DNA of 64,000 nucleotides from Adineta vaga. Taxonomy: Eukaryota; Rotifera. The notes under the pieces were generated by a model. It had not been told where the DNA came from and did no database searches. It worked only from the letters and a program-made list of their open reading frames with translations. Position numbers and translations under genes: made by a program. Location of the stretch: NCBI GenBank assembly GCA_021613535.1, contig CP075492.1, positions 310,001 to 374,000 of the forward strand, written 5' to 3'. Below, piece after piece: positions 47,787-59,970 of the stretch; the first letter of the stretch is position 1; every line of letters begins with the position of its first letter.

Positions 47787-49005
47787 CTCTAGTCCATTGA
47801 ACCAGCCATGTATTTTCCTAAAGCAAATAATTATACAATAGAAAATAAGTATCTAATACATTTCTTACTGATAATCTTTTGACTCCATGTTGTCGGAATA
47901 TCGTACCCATCAATATAATTACTTCGTTTTCACTTTTAACCGCACTGTGCTGTCCAACAAAAGCGTACGGTTTCGGCTCATTGGATTTTGTAGTAATCTC
48001 TATTTGAAATATCACTGACACGTAAGGATGTACTGTTTGTCCATCACCAGCATAGATACGAGCCACTGAACGATCTGTTGTTGTTGACAAAAACAATTTT
48101 GTAATAACTAACTTCCCAATATTCTCTTGCAATTCCTGTAATTTTTCGAAAGCCATTACTTTACCTCGGAACACACAAAGCGTACGTGGGTAATAGGAGC
48201 ATGAAAGTCTTGTAAGACGACTCAGTTGTTCGAACAGATCATAGAGAAAAAAGCGAATTGTAAACATAAGAGTGATGCTTCCACTTTCACAAATCTGATT
48301 TATGATACGAAAAATAAAGGCGGGACGCGTGTACCAGAATATGGCGTGACTTGGTTCGTAAGATTTATCAAATTCTTCGATAATTCCTCTCCAGATAGCA
48401 TTATTGGGAATCGATGCACGACAAAGTGAAAGAAAAGCTGATTTGTTTGTTAGTTGTCTCGGAAGACGAAGCAAAATTTCGTTTAATAGTTGATGATATA
48501 AAAAGCTTTGACTCACAGCATTCAAACAGTGCAGATTAAGTGACCTGTAATGTATTTCTAAGAAACCTGATGGCATCTGCGTATGATAGTGTAGTTTCAT
48601 ATCGTGATCTATTTGATTGCTTAATTGTTCAGCGTCAAGAATGGTCAATTTATGATGATTTCTCATAGGAATTCCATGCTTTCTAAATAAGTAAATACAA
48701 GCAATATGATCAAGCCTCAAGATTTCTTCTAATATATCCGTTCCCAAAGAACCAGAGACCATTAAGAAAGTGGATTTGTCTGAATTTAATCGTAAGTAGT
48801 CAAGACATTCATCGATACAATGAATTTGTTGAATATGATGTGCCATCTGATTAACCCGAGTGAAAACATCTAGCAAGTAATCCTGGCAACTACTCGCGTT
48901 CTCATCAAACCATACAAAGATGATACCATTAAAGATTCTCTTCAGTTCATCGGATTGTCTACCAACAACATCCTCCATGTCTGTATTTGTTTCAGAAGAA
49001 ACCAT
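47778..49005 (-). pseudogene. ADP-ribosyltransferase gene, last exon interrupted by MULE
   Basis: ATG at 49005. Exon 1 ends at a donor (47868-47867) after KRLS; a 51-bp intron (47818-47868) leads to exon 2, whose coding sequence is cut by the MULE at 47778. The N-terminal half matches the other two ART-family genes (FVWFDEN, MVSGSLGTDI, AIFWYTRP). The ART domain has an R-S-E triad: FRGK, LFLSTTT and the E-x-E in SENEVI, so the catalytic core is intact, of the arginine-specific type known from animal and bacterial ARTs. It lacks the TPR region of the 56818-59970 paralogue. Beyond the MULE the frame stops at the telomeric block. With the MULE present, translation would probably run into the element and stop. 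Confidence 0.82.
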
Positions 49006-49252
49006 AAATAATTAAATACTAATGGTAATACGTAAATAATTGAACAAAATGAGACCAAAAAGAATTAAAATATGTTTTGGAAAATACTGTAAACACCAAC
49101 ATTTCAAGTTCTGCTACTGTGACTTTTTCTTTTCCCTAACTTTATGGGTTACTAAAGAAAAGGTTTTGTTGATGCCAGTAAAAGAAAATTTGATTGACAG
49201 AATCAACACGTTTCTTTGGCGATGCGTTTTTTCTTCTTTTGGCTGAAGAAAA

Positions 49253-50268
49253 TTCTTTTATGGAAGTGGCTATGTGCACCCAGGTGTACATAGCCAAATG
49301 GCTATGTGTACCCGGGTGTACATAGTCAAGTGGCTATGTACACCCGAGTACACATAGCCACATGACTATATGCACCCAGCTACATATAATAGACTGGTCA
49401 GCATAAATCAAGCATTATAATAAAATTTGTATACAAAAATCAACTTAATTTAAATAAGGAACAACTATTTTGCAAAAATTTCTAGTATAATCTGTCCAAA
49501 AAGTTTGTTTGTGTGAATGTTTTGTTTTATAAATAATTCGAGAACGCAAACAACTAGAGATCTGCAGGTTTCATCAAATGAAAGAGAGGGAATTATGATA
49601 TCTTTTTCTATGATATTTTGTAAGATGAAAGTTCTTCTGAAATTCATCGTCGCCGAAAAACATGAAAAAAGAATGCATCTAAGTGACTTGTAATCTATGA
49701 TTCAGGATATAATGCGCTTTCTCACCTTTCACAACATTTTCATTGCAATATTTACTTGTTACGATAAAAAATGTGAAAATGTGATGAAATATCAGTCCAA
49801 AACCCTATTATTTGTGTATCCACATACGCGATTTTGTTTGGTCAACGTTACGTCGCAATAAGATAACCATTTGTATTGTATCCTGAATCATAGATTTCAA
49901 ATCTGTCTTTCTAAATCAAAGACTATAATTGAAACTACATGTCGATTACAAGTCACTTAGATGCATTCTTTTTTCATGTTTTTCGGCGATGATAAATTTC
50001 AAAAGAACTTTATCTTACACAATATCATAGAAAAAGATATCATACGTCCCTCTCGTTCATTTGATGAAACCTGCAGATCTCTAGTTGTTTGCGTTCTCGA
50101 ATTATTTATAAAACAAAACATTCACACAAACGAACTTTTTGGACAGATTATACTAATTTTATTATAATGCTTGATTTATGCTGACCATCAGTCTATTATA
50201 TGTAGCTGGGTGCATATAGTCATGTGGCCATGTACACCTGGGTGCATATAGCCACTTCCTTCTTTTAT
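49253..50268. mobile_element. Foldback element with 9-bp target duplication
   Basis: The element 49262-50259 (998 bp) is flanked by TTCTTTTAT (49253-49261 and 50260-50268). It has very long inverted arms, about 400 bp each, that begin GGAAGTGGCTAT. The left end carries several tandem copies of a palindromic GGCTATGTRCACC unit (49267-49380); the right end has fewer. No transposase is seen. The nine-base duplication fits mobilisation by a MULE such as the one at 45536-47777, but the terminal sequences differ, so the link is only a possibility. Confidence 0.85.
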
Positions 50269-52104
50269 TCCTTTTTCATGACTGTGTAAATAGTATCGAT
50301 AATCTTTTTTGCCAATTCTCGACCAGCGTTATTTATTGTTGGAAGAAACATTTTGTAACTAAAAAATTGAATTTCAGAATAATGAGCAAAGTTCTCCGCT
50401 CGACGCTCGTTAGTAATACGAAATCAATAACTTGAATAATTAATTGAATTATTTATGCAGCAAATCAAAGAACATGAATATCTTGGTGGGCCATAATCAA
50501 ACCCAATACTGCCATTATAAATAGGAGTCCAACTACGTCCAAAAGTAAGGTTTACTCCGATTTCATTACTTCCTTCTAATATATTTTGAATTGGCTGCTG
50601 AGTCACTTCTTAATGTAACATATAATCTCATATTGACTGCACGTATAAATTGTTATGATGTGCTGAATATCAAAGAAAATGAAGATGCATAAAAAAATAT
50701 AGAAAATTATGAAAGATACAAATTTTAAATAACCTTATACATAATTAATTGAATTCCATGAAAGCTTTGTTCATTTCATTGAACTTAATCGACCATTTTA
50801 ACTTTTTTTATGCAATATTTTATTTAACGTATAATGTTAATGGACTTTTATCATTCTATTTTTTTTTTGATTAATGTAATACAAAAGTTCCTGCAATACA
50901 GTAAGTTCAAAAAAACGAACGAAAGCTTGAGTAAAAAGAAAAAAAGAGGAATAGTTGTACATAACACAGAGAACAAGAACAAGAATTTGAATTCAACATT
51001 TCAGTTATAAATTCAATAAAGTCTTCTTTGTAAAATAAAATTTTTTTAATCCAAATTCGAACTGAAGTTTCAACAGAAACCAGCTTATGTCGATGAATTT
51101 CTTAAAAACAAATGAAAATTACATTTTGATATTCACATTTCAATTTCAAGAAAAGGTATGAAGATGTAATATAGTTATCTACAGTCATCTTCAAATTCTC
51201 GAGATAATAAACATCATCCATACTAAACATTCATGATGTTTTTTTCAATTGCAGTGCATCCTATAGATGATACTCCATATTATTCATGACGTGATGAATA
51301 TTGTCATTATGTTCAGATAATGAAAATTTGGTGAATAATTATTATTGTTGTAAAGAATATCATTGAATTTGTTTTCCTTTTGCTTGCCGTTGTTGTTCAA
51401 TTTGTTCTCAAGAAAATTATGAACATAATTATAAATGAATCATCTTCAACTTATTCTTTCTCAAAATCTATGTTTAATCAACAAAATATAGAAGGAATGA
51501 AACTGAAATACTAGAAATCGACATAGAAAAAAGTTACTATTGTTAGTACCTTTGTGACAATTCTCGTATAGTCGTTTTTCTAAAACAATGAATATTACAA
51601 TGCATTATTACACCATAAAAAAATGATGCATTTTTCTCATATCAACAACAAAATCCTTTATGCTAACTCAATAATATCCACGTTTTTTTTATTCACATCC
51701 GCTACACCCCCAAGATAGATTTTTATAACATTACAAAGCTAATTTAACTGATAAATATTTGCATATGTTATTTTTCTCATCTACGTGTTAACTGATTAAC
51801 GGATTTCAAGAGATTAAGATAAAATATGGAAACCAATCATTTTAATAATGAAACATATGTTGTAAAGTTTCGTAAAAGAACTCATTCTCAGTCAGAAATG
51901 AGTCTATGACGAGTTATGTCAAATAGAGAAAATAATGTTCGTGTAGAGATGAAATTATTAATCATCACATGATTGAATAGAATTTATCTGATGTGATTCA
52001 CTATTGGAACGTATGGTTCCCATATACTTTCTTCTTAACCAATAGAATTTTTTTATTTGTATCTCGACGATGATTTCCACACAACTATAAAATAATCTAC
52101 ACTC
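50269..52104. other. No gene supported
   Basis: AT-rich. A 60-codon frame at 50606-50424 (minus; NLTFGRSWTPIYNGSIG) looks protein-like but has no start context or relatives that I recognise. Confidence 0.4.
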
Positions 52105-53175
52105 ATGAGAGACAATAAGATTATTAAGAAAATGTCTTCAACAACATGTCTTGAACAATTACCAGCTGAATTACTCTTAATTATATTTTCGTTCATGGTA
52201 GGTAATGATTTGATCAATGCCTTCGCGAATCTAAACTCATACTTCAATAGTATACTTCACTCGTCGTTTTTTCAACTTCATCTGTTTGAGAATAAAAATA
52301 CGATTGACTTTCCACATGTTTATATAAAAAATATTCGGTCATTAAGTGACATTAAATATACTAGATGTGCACATCGATTTGTTGATCTGTATATATCTCA
52401 ACTCAAACATCTTCAATCTCTTACAATCAATGTAGACCATTCTAATAACACGCCTATCACTTCAATTCTCCCACAACTCACCGATCTCGAATATTTAAAT
52501 ATTCGATTTAAATATATGGACGATAGTTCGACTATACTTTTAGCAATATTTTCTTTGCCTAAACTTCGCGTATGCATTGTTAACGGGAGGCGTCATAGTC
52601 TTAGAGCAATATCGACGATTGATCATACACCAATAAATAACTCTATTGTACGTCTCAATATTCAAAGCAGACTCCAAACAAGTTTTTTTCATTCTATTTT
52701 ATATCGACTATCCTGCTTACGTTCTCTACAAGTGACATATTTGACTCGCAATACTCGTTCATTGCTACCAGAAAACACTCTTCCGAACTTGAAAGTGATA
52801 ATATTTACGGACAGTGGTATACAAGTTTCTGATTTAGATGAAATTCTAGAAAAATTACCGAATCTTGAATTAATTTGCGTTGGACCAATCAGGGTGAATG
52901 AAAATAAGTTTGAAGAAATGTTATTAGATCAACGATGGATGAAATCTTTCGATCATATCAAACGGATTGATATTGAAATAGAATGGTCTTTCTTTACGGA
53001 AGGAAGAAAAGAAGATATGCGTACACGACTTCCTCTGTCACATCCAGGATTAAGAGGCCCTTTTCATCAATACTTCGATGGAAGCGACGACGAACATATT
53101 TTTCATTTCTATATCGATTTTAATAGAAATATGAAGACAAAAGACAAATGGGGAATGGAACGAGAGATTTTCTAA
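52105..53175 (+). CDS. F-box protein
   Basis: 356 codons, single exon, from ATG 52105 (a second ATG at 52132 may be the true start, since the F-box begins soon after). The N-terminal F-box is LEQLPAELLLIIFSFM, the part that binds Skp1 in SCF ubiquitin ligases. The rest has irregular leucine-rich stretches (LQSLTINV, LEYLNIRF, LRSLQVTYL, LELICVG) of the LRR-like type that select substrates. F-box genes of this plan are numerous in bdelloids. No frameshift is seen. The substrate is unknown. Confidence 0.85.
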   Translation: MRDNKIIKKMSSTTCLEQLPAELLLIIFSFMVGNDLINAFANLNSYFNSILHSSFFQLHLFENKNTIDFPHVYIKNIRSLSDIKYTRCAHRFVDLYISQLKHLQSLTINVDHSNNTPITSILPQLTDLEYLNIRFKYMDDSSTILLAIFSLPKLRVCIVNGRRHSLRAISTIDHTPINNSIVRLNIQSRLQTSFFHSILYRLSCLRSLQVTYLTRNTRSLLPENTLPNLKVIIFTDSGIQVSDLDEILEKLPNLELICVGPIRVNENKFEEMLLDQRWMKSFDHIKRIDIEIEWSFFTEGRKEDMRTRLPLSHPGLRGPFHQYFDGSDDEHIFHFYIDFNRNMKTKDKWGMEREIF

Positions 53176-53506
53176 AAGATCGAAAAATTCAAATTCGCGG
53201 GATATTTTCATTATATGATCATTTTTTTTTCATATGGAAATAAATTTTAACTAAAATAAAATTCATTTGATATTCTGTAAGATGTGCATGTAAAAAGCAA
53301 TCATATCGAGAGAAAAACATTTATATTATGTATATCATAGCAAATATACTGAGATTTTTCTTTTTGATGCTATGACTTTTATTAATATATACGATCATAA
53401 TTTTATGATAGAGACATTCTTTTCTTTGCTTTTTTAAATTACTTTTCATCTACAAAACGTATTTTTCGAATTGTGAAGTTTCATAACAATATGTATTTGT
53501 CATTAA

Positions 53507-54145
53507 TCAAAACAGATAATTTGGCATGACAGATAAAATACGGAGTTTTGCTTGATTATATGTCACGTTGATAGCTTTGGCAAACATAAGTTCGACAAAT
53601 TTTTGACAATTTAGCTTTTTATGTGATATTGGAAATAACAGTTGATAATTATGGTTTGAAAATAAGTTTGCATAATCTCGTAATGTTTTCTCATTGAATG
53701 ACGATGAATCTTTCTGTATAATTGTTCATGAAAATCGTTTATGATAACTGTTATACAAATATGGATTATTAGACTGCGAAATGACACCAATATGGATGCG
53801 AGGTTTAATTGGAGCAGTCAATTCATAAATAATTCCATTAATTTGAATACACCAATGATAAACAACAACACCAGATAAAAGGGTGCAACTGATTAGTAGT
53901 TCATCAAGACTTCTTCTACCAATCCAAATACCTTTTTCCATATTTGACATACTACGAAAACCATTTATCAAGTTTCGAGGTACTTTTGCTAGATATAAAT
54001 CAGCGACATCCGTTTCCAATGAATAATCAGCTTCATCTTTATCACCAACACATTTATAAACAACTCCACGAATGAGACCATACGGAATACCAATAGGAGG
54101 AATACGTTTGCAGATATCAAAAACTTTTCTTTCGGTTTGAACCAT
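53507..54145 (-). pseudogene. LRAT/NlpC-P60-like gene with one in-frame stop
   Basis: From ATG 54145 the frame gives 139 codons to a TGA (53726-53728). The same frame then stays open for 72 more codons to 53507. The first part has VYHWCIQINGIIYEL, like the His-containing strand of LRAT/NlpC-P60 papain-like folds; the part after the stop has NCQKFVELMF, like the Cys-containing motif of the same fold. Both halves are needed for catalysis, so the stop splits one domain. TGA may derive from CGA. No intron with a fitting length is found. The assignment to the fold is tentative. Confidence 0.55.
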
Positions 54146-54670
54146 TCTGTATTCTACTAAATAATATTAAATAACTGTTATTCTCTTTGAAAACGTATAT
54201 CATATATATATATGCGCTTGTTTTTTGATCAAATCTGTTGACAAGTTCGAAAAAATATAATGATACGACAATAATTTAAATCATAAACTCGTTTCTCTTT
54301 CTCTTGAATCTGATAGTTATTAATCACATTGAAGATAAGGATTTAGGCACGTTACTTCCTCTTTACTTTATAAAATAAAGTAACATTCATAGTTTATTTT
54401 AAAATAAATGCGGAAACTTCGGATTTTATCTGAATGTTATGCGTACTGCAAAAAGTACATCAGATAGAAGACATAATAAAGTCATACCGAAATACCACTA
54501 TTTTCAATAACTCACAAATCGTTCGGCTGATCAGGCGCTTCTTCAAACTCAAGTGAGGTATCATTGTCGCAATATTCCGTAGAAAATTTCATCAGAACTG
54601 TACCAATACTTCAGGAATTATCGTGTCTATGAACGGATGAGCAGACGTACTAAACTGTTCAAACAGTGCA

Positions 54671-55834
54671 CTCAGTTTCAGGCTTGCCAAATGAAAATTT
54701 TAGAAATCAGGGATTTTTGAAAAAAAATCAGGAGTTTATCAGGAGAATTTTTCTTAGAAATCAGGAGAAAAACCAGGAGATTTTCTTTAGATGTTCAAGA
54801 ACGTTTATATAATTTTTACTGTACAAGTTACACTCATCTAAAAACTTGCTCAAATGTTTCTGGTAGAATCTATGTTCTTCACTGTTACTGAACTTTTTAT
54901 TCACCCAGTTTGCAAAAAATTGACCTTATATTCGAGCTCCACGACTTCAACTATTCGTCGGTGAATCCTTACCAAAAATTATTATTTTTTCGTAGAAGCA
55001 AAGATGTTTTTTTATCCAAAACAATAGGACCTATTCTTTTCAAATTATTGTCAAATCCAGATTTCCTATCTTCTATTACCCTTTAGTCAAGTATTAGGTT
55101 AAATGATCTCTCTTGTTTTTATTTATCTTCCGATCAATCAGTGAAATGCGACCACTAAACAAGTAAATAATTTATTCTTGCAAAAATCCTTTTCTATGAG
55201 AATCAGAATAATATTTAACTTTTGCCTTTTGCCTTAGTGTTTGCCTATACCTTTACAGACGTGTCGCTCTTCTATTACAAAGTAACTATAAAAGAATTCC
55301 ATATAACTAAAGGAAACTGAAAGAAATGCTCATTTCACAAAATTTATTTCTATATTTATTCTATGAATAATTATTAGCAAATGAATATTAACTTCTCGAT
55401 TAATATAGAACAAAACATAAAGCAGAAAGTATGTAATTAAGTAATTACTATTAAATTGGTGGCTTTTTTCAATGAGACTATATTTCTCTGAGTATATTCG
55501 ATTTAGTGAACACATAAACACAAAACTGTAGATGCCAAATGGATGTTCATATAGTTTGGAATTCTACTTCAGCTAAAACATGTGTCATCTGGTTTCTGAT
55601 TGTTGTCAAAAAAAACATCATGTATCTAAAAACTGATTTAGAAAAAGCATTCGACACAGAAATAGTTAATACAATCTATTGAATTCTGCTTATTTTCTCG
55701 TTTTCTCCACCAAATTTGTATAAACGAGAAGGTGTCTGTCAATTTCGACAAAGGGAAAGCGAAAATCCGGAGAAAAGGTAAAAAACCAGGAGACTCCTGA
55801 TCAAATCAGGAGGTTTGGCAGCCCTGCTTAGTTT
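54671..55834. mobile_element. hAT-like MITE
   Basis: The element 54679-55826 (1148 bp) has inverted ends CAGGCTTGCCAAA (left) and CAGGGCTGCCAAA (reverse complement of the right). It is flanked by an 8-bp duplication, CTCAGTTT and CTTAGTTT, with one difference. CAGGG-TGCC-type ends and 8-bp duplications are typical of hAT elements. Subterminal CAGGAGA repeats occur at both ends. There is no transposase. Confidence 0.8.
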
Positions 55835-56817
55835 TCATCATATGAAATAAATTATCTGGCTTATGCATATACCACCTATTTTCATCTTGTCTGTTACCAT
55901 AAAACTTTACATAGGTCAACTTCTTATCTTTACTTTTGTGCCAACACTTTATGGACGTTTCTCTAGACCTAGGAAACCAACTGAGAAACTATGGTGACGT
56001 TATTTACGTGGAACATCTTGACTGACACTTCACCCGGGTTAACCTCGCCCTCATCGTCATCCGCACTCCTTCCTCATGTTCCAAAAAGTTCTCGACGTTA
56101 TTCCGTGCCTAGGAAACCACCATATAAAGTTTGGAGATTTTACCCATCATAAAACCATCTGGGTGAAATTTCACCCAGATCACTTATATCACCCACATTC
56201 ACTCTCAGGACTTGAGGACACAAAGGTAATGCACATGAAGCCCAACAGACCGATATATCCTGTGAAGATGACGAAAAAAAATTTTTAGCAAAAAATCCCC
56301 GTACTCCTCCTCAGGGATGGTCTGGCCACTTTTCAGTATTTTTACGAGGAGTCAAGCAATTCTTGACCGATCGGTCTCATCTTCGAACTCGACTGAGATA
56401 TTAATGAGGCTAAACTGTGTGGAAAATTTCAGCTCGTTCTGCCTCTTCTTTGGAAAGTTATCGTGTAAACGGACGGACGGACGGACGGACGGACACACTG
56501 ACCGATTTTAGTAGTGTACTCACTTTTTGAGTACACAAAAAAGATTCATCCACTGATATTCTTTTTACTATATGTGATAGAATTTGCTCATGGTAAATCG
56601 TGACGTTTAATGAATAAACGTAAATAGTATCAAATTCAGGACTTATAAATCAGATACCTTCATGTTTGACATGTATTGTTTTACCAGTCATTTTATCTAA
56701 GGCATGACTAGAGTATGTCTGAAATATTGATTATTTATTTTTTAATTTGAAAAAAAGAATAAAAGTAAATTATGTTCTGAATTAAGATAAAACAGAATCG
56801 TTTTGTCGATCATTTTT
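55835..56817. other. Gene-free spacer with simple repeat and palindrome
   Basis: It contains a perfect 24-bp palindrome at 56157-56180 (centre TGAAATTTCA), six GGAC units at 56471-56494, and GC-richer sequence at 56030-56530 than around it. The last suggests an old mobile element whose ends I cannot place. Confidence 0.5.
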
Positions 56818-59800
56818 CTACCCATATAGCGTTTCATACATCAACAAGTTTTCATGTAGAATAACAAGAGAACCTTGCAAATCTTTTGTTAAACTATGAT
56901 TAGGTCCAAAAGCATTGCGAGCGAACTCGATAGCTCGTTCAGTACAAACGATAGCTTCTTTATATCGTCCGAGCTCATCTAATGTTATTATGATGTCGGA
57001 CTGTACGGAGATCAAGTATTTATGATCAAAAGAAGGTGTTTTCTGCATAATAGCAAATGCTTTCTCGAAGTATGAAAGTGCATCAGTGTAATTTTCTATC
57101 GATTGAAATAGTTTGCCCATATTGTGGTAGACTACAGCCAGATCACAATGTTGAAATGGATGATCTTTCGGTCTGCTATCAAGTTCTAACTGAAAGTACG
57201 ATAGTGCATTTGAAAAGTTCCCCATTGCTTGATATACAAAAGCAATTCTGGCAAAAATATTCATAGATGATATTTGATTGGATGAATGAATTTTCTTTGA
57301 AATTTCGAGTACACTCTCATAATATGAGAGTGCTTTTGAGTAATTACCCATTGATCGATATACATCACCGATATTTATGATAATGCTTGCTAGGCAAAAC
57401 TGATTGATTGGAGAAGATGTTTTTTGAATTTCAAGAGCTTTTTCAAAGTATAAGAGTGCTTTAGAATAATCTTGTTTTGAATTATGTATTTGACCAATAT
57501 TACTATAAATAGAAGCCAACTGTGAACTATTCTGTGGAAATAACGTTTCGTATGTTTTCAATGTCTGTTCATATGATTCAAGTGCATTCGAATTATCACC
57601 CATCAATTGGCACACCGTGCTAATATTAACCTGACTAGTAATTAAATCTGGATGATTTGCCGGAAGAGATTTCTGTCGAATTTCAAACGCTTTCTTAAGA
57701 TACGAAAGTGCAGTTGTGTAATTATTCATTGATTTATATGCTGCACCTATATTATTGTAAGTGATAGCCAGTGATGGATGATTCTCTGGAAATAGTAGTT
57801 GTTGAATTTTCAATGTTTTTTCAAAATATGAGAGTGCAGATGAATAATCTTCTAGTGATAAATATACGACACCAATATTACTGTACATAACAGCCAGATC
57901 TGGATGATTCGGTGGAAGAGATTTCTCTTTGATTTCAACTGCCCTCTTCAATGATAAAAGTGCATTCGGATAATCTTCTGTTTCTCTATATAACAAAGAC
58001 ATATTGTTGCGGATACAAGTTATAGACTGATGATTAATTGGCAGAGAATTTTCTTTGGTATCAAGTATGTTTTTATAGTATGAGAACGCTTTTGAGTAAT
58101 TACCCATCATTTGATGAGTTGCAGCAATATTACTTTCAGTGGTAGCCAAGTCTGGATGAGTTGGTGGAAGAGATTTCTCTTGAATCTGACGTGTTTTCTC
58201 TAAGAACAAAAGCGCATTCGAATAATTTCCCATGAGCATATAGACACCTGCAATATTACTGCTAGTGGTTGCCAATGATGGATGATTAGATGGAAGAGTA
58301 TTCTCTTGAATTTCTAATGTTTTTTCATAGTTTGAGAGCGCTTTCTGATAATCTCCTAAACAATGATATACCATTCCGATGTTACTGCAGATGGTTCCCG
58401 ACAATGAATGATCTGATGAATGATAATTTTGTCTGATCTTGAGAGCAATCTCAAAATTTGACAATGCATTTGAGTAATCTCCCATCGATAGATATGCAAT
58501 TCCAATATTATTATAAGTACTATCAAGCGAACGATAATTGAATGGACTTAATTTGCGTTCAATTTCAAGTATTTTATTAAAATATAAAAGTGCAGTTGAG
58601 TAATCTCCTGTAGAATGATATACTAGACCGAGTTCATTATACATAGGAAGCACCGTGTTGAAAATTTGTTTCAAATCGATGTCTGATATCGATATTGTCT
58701 TGAGTAGAGCATCATAGATTTCTATAGCTTTATCATAAGCACCCATTTTCAGCATCAGAATACCTAGAGAATGCCATCCTGAACTACCTTTGATCTCATT
58801 TCGAATAAATTCCGTTAAAACTTTTAATTGTTGATCATTATCTTTCGTCAATATAAGATTTACTTCCCATAATCGATCTTCAATTTGTTTCATTTCCTTA
58901 ATGCGAAATACACTATGCATGGAGAAAAGAATTTCTTGTTCAAATTCAGAGAAATAACTAAGAGTTTCTATAAAAGCAAATGAAGTTGATGACATTTCTG
59001 GATCGATTTCTATTTGAAACAAAACACCTGTTTTCAAAGGATCGTCTCGAGAACTTTGTGCATAAGCAAACGCCACTGCATGATCAGCACTTGTAGACAA
59101 GAAACTATTAAATGACAAGAGACCACATTGTTTTTTTCGTAATACTTCAAAATGAGCATTTAACATTCCTTGACCTCGATATGTGATTATTTTTGTTACT
59201 GGACGTGTTTTTGTGTGAATTTGTTTCAGTTGGCAATGAAGATCACAAATAAAAAAAGCCATTTTAATAATAGTTTCAATATCTTGTATTCGAAGAGCTT
59301 GATTAAGTTCTTTATAAATAAATATTTCTTTGGTATACCACCAAATAGGTGAATGTTCTTTATAATCTCGTCCGAATTCATAGATTTTCTTCAGTTCGAT
59401 ACTATTTCCAGCGTATCGAACAGAAATAAAATCGATAAATTCTTGTTTTGCTTGTTGATTATGTTCGATTTTAAAAAGTATTTCTGTAAGTAATTGTGAA
59501 TACATAAATGACTGATCCAGTTCATCATAACCTGTGCAAAGATTACCAGAAACCATACCGATAGGTATTAAGTCGGTTGTAGATCGCCGAATCTCTCGTC
59601 TTAGTGCATCGGAAATTGTGTTCATTTGAGTAAAAATACCTTTAATCTTTTTAAAACTACCTTCCGCCAACTGTTCATACTGGAAATGATGGTTCGATAA
59701 GACATAAATCGACTTGAGTTGAGGAATATTTTCAATAAGTGGAATTATTTGCCGACCAAACGAATACGAAACAATTATAATAACTAATTCATCTTGAACA

Positions 59801-59970
59801 TCAGTAATCAAATCGATACATTCATCGAAATCAGTCAATGATATCATTCGATCAGAAACTTCTTGAAGTTGAATTATATTATTTTTTACATCATCATTGG
59901 AAAAATTGATGTTTGGATCGAGCCAAATAACGAGAAAACTTTCAATAATATTAAATTGAGAATTATTCAT
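56818..59970 (-). CDS. ADP-ribosyltransferase with tetratricopeptide repeats
   Basis: 1050 codons, single exon, ATG 59970. Three parts are visible. The N-terminal ~250 residues are a family-specific region shared with the two truncated genes at 37754 and 47778 (FLVIWLDPN, PIWWYT). Residues ~255-390 form an ART domain with the R-S-E triad: Arg in TYRGQG, SFLSTS, and E-x-E in FEQEIL. From about 400 to the end there are roughly fourteen 42-residue TPR units of the kinesin-light-chain type (NNIGAAYKSMNNYTTALSYL is one). ART would transfer ADP-ribose from NAD+ to protein targets and the TPRs would choose partners. The plan is common in bdelloids. The absence of introns over 3.1 kb contrasts with the PKS and NRPS genes. 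It is intact. Confidence 0.92.
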   Translation of the reverse strand: MNNSQFNIIESFLVIWLDPNINFSNDDVKNNIIQLQEVSDRMISLTDFDECIDLITDVQDELVIIIVSYSFGRQIIPLIENIPQLKSIYVLSNHHFQYEQLAEGSFKKIKGIFTQMNTISDALRREIRRSTTDLIPIGMVSGNLCTGYDELDQSFMYSQLLTEILFKIEHNQQAKQEFIDFISVRYAGNSIELKKIYEFGRDYKEHSPIWWYTKEIFIYKELNQALRIQDIETIIKMAFFICDLHCQLKQIHTKTRPVTKIITYRGQGMLNAHFEVLRKKQCGLLSFNSFLSTSADHAVAFAYAQSSRDDPLKTGVLFQIEIDPEMSSTSFAFIETLSYFSEFEQEILFSMHSVFRIKEMKQIEDRLWEVNLILTKDNDQQLKVLTEFIRNEIKGSSGWHSLGILMLKMGAYDKAIEIYDALLKTISISDIDLKQIFNTVLPMYNELGLVYHSTGDYSTALLYFNKILEIERKLSPFNYRSLDSTYNNIGIAYLSMGDYSNALSNFEIALKIRQNYHSSDHSLSGTICSNIGMVYHCLGDYQKALSNYEKTLEIQENTLPSNHPSLATTSSNIAGVYMLMGNYSNALLFLEKTRQIQEKSLPPTHPDLATTESNIAATHQMMGNYSKAFSYYKNILDTKENSLPINHQSITCIRNNMSLLYRETEDYPNALLSLKRAVEIKEKSLPPNHPDLAVMYSNIGVVYLSLEDYSSALSYFEKTLKIQQLLFPENHPSLAITYNNIGAAYKSMNNYTTALSYLKKAFEIRQKSLPANHPDLITSQVNISTVCQLMGDNSNALESYEQTLKTYETLFPQNSSQLASIYSNIGQIHNSKQDYSKALLYFEKALEIQKTSSPINQFCLASIIINIGDVYRSMGNYSKALSYYESVLEISKKIHSSNQISSMNIFARIAFVYQAMGNFSNALSYFQLELDSRPKDHPFQHCDLAVVYHNMGKLFQSIENYTDALSYFEKAFAIMQKTPSFDHKYLISVQSDIIITLDELGRYKEAIVCTERAIEFARNAFGPNHSLTKDLQGSLVILHENLLMYETLYG

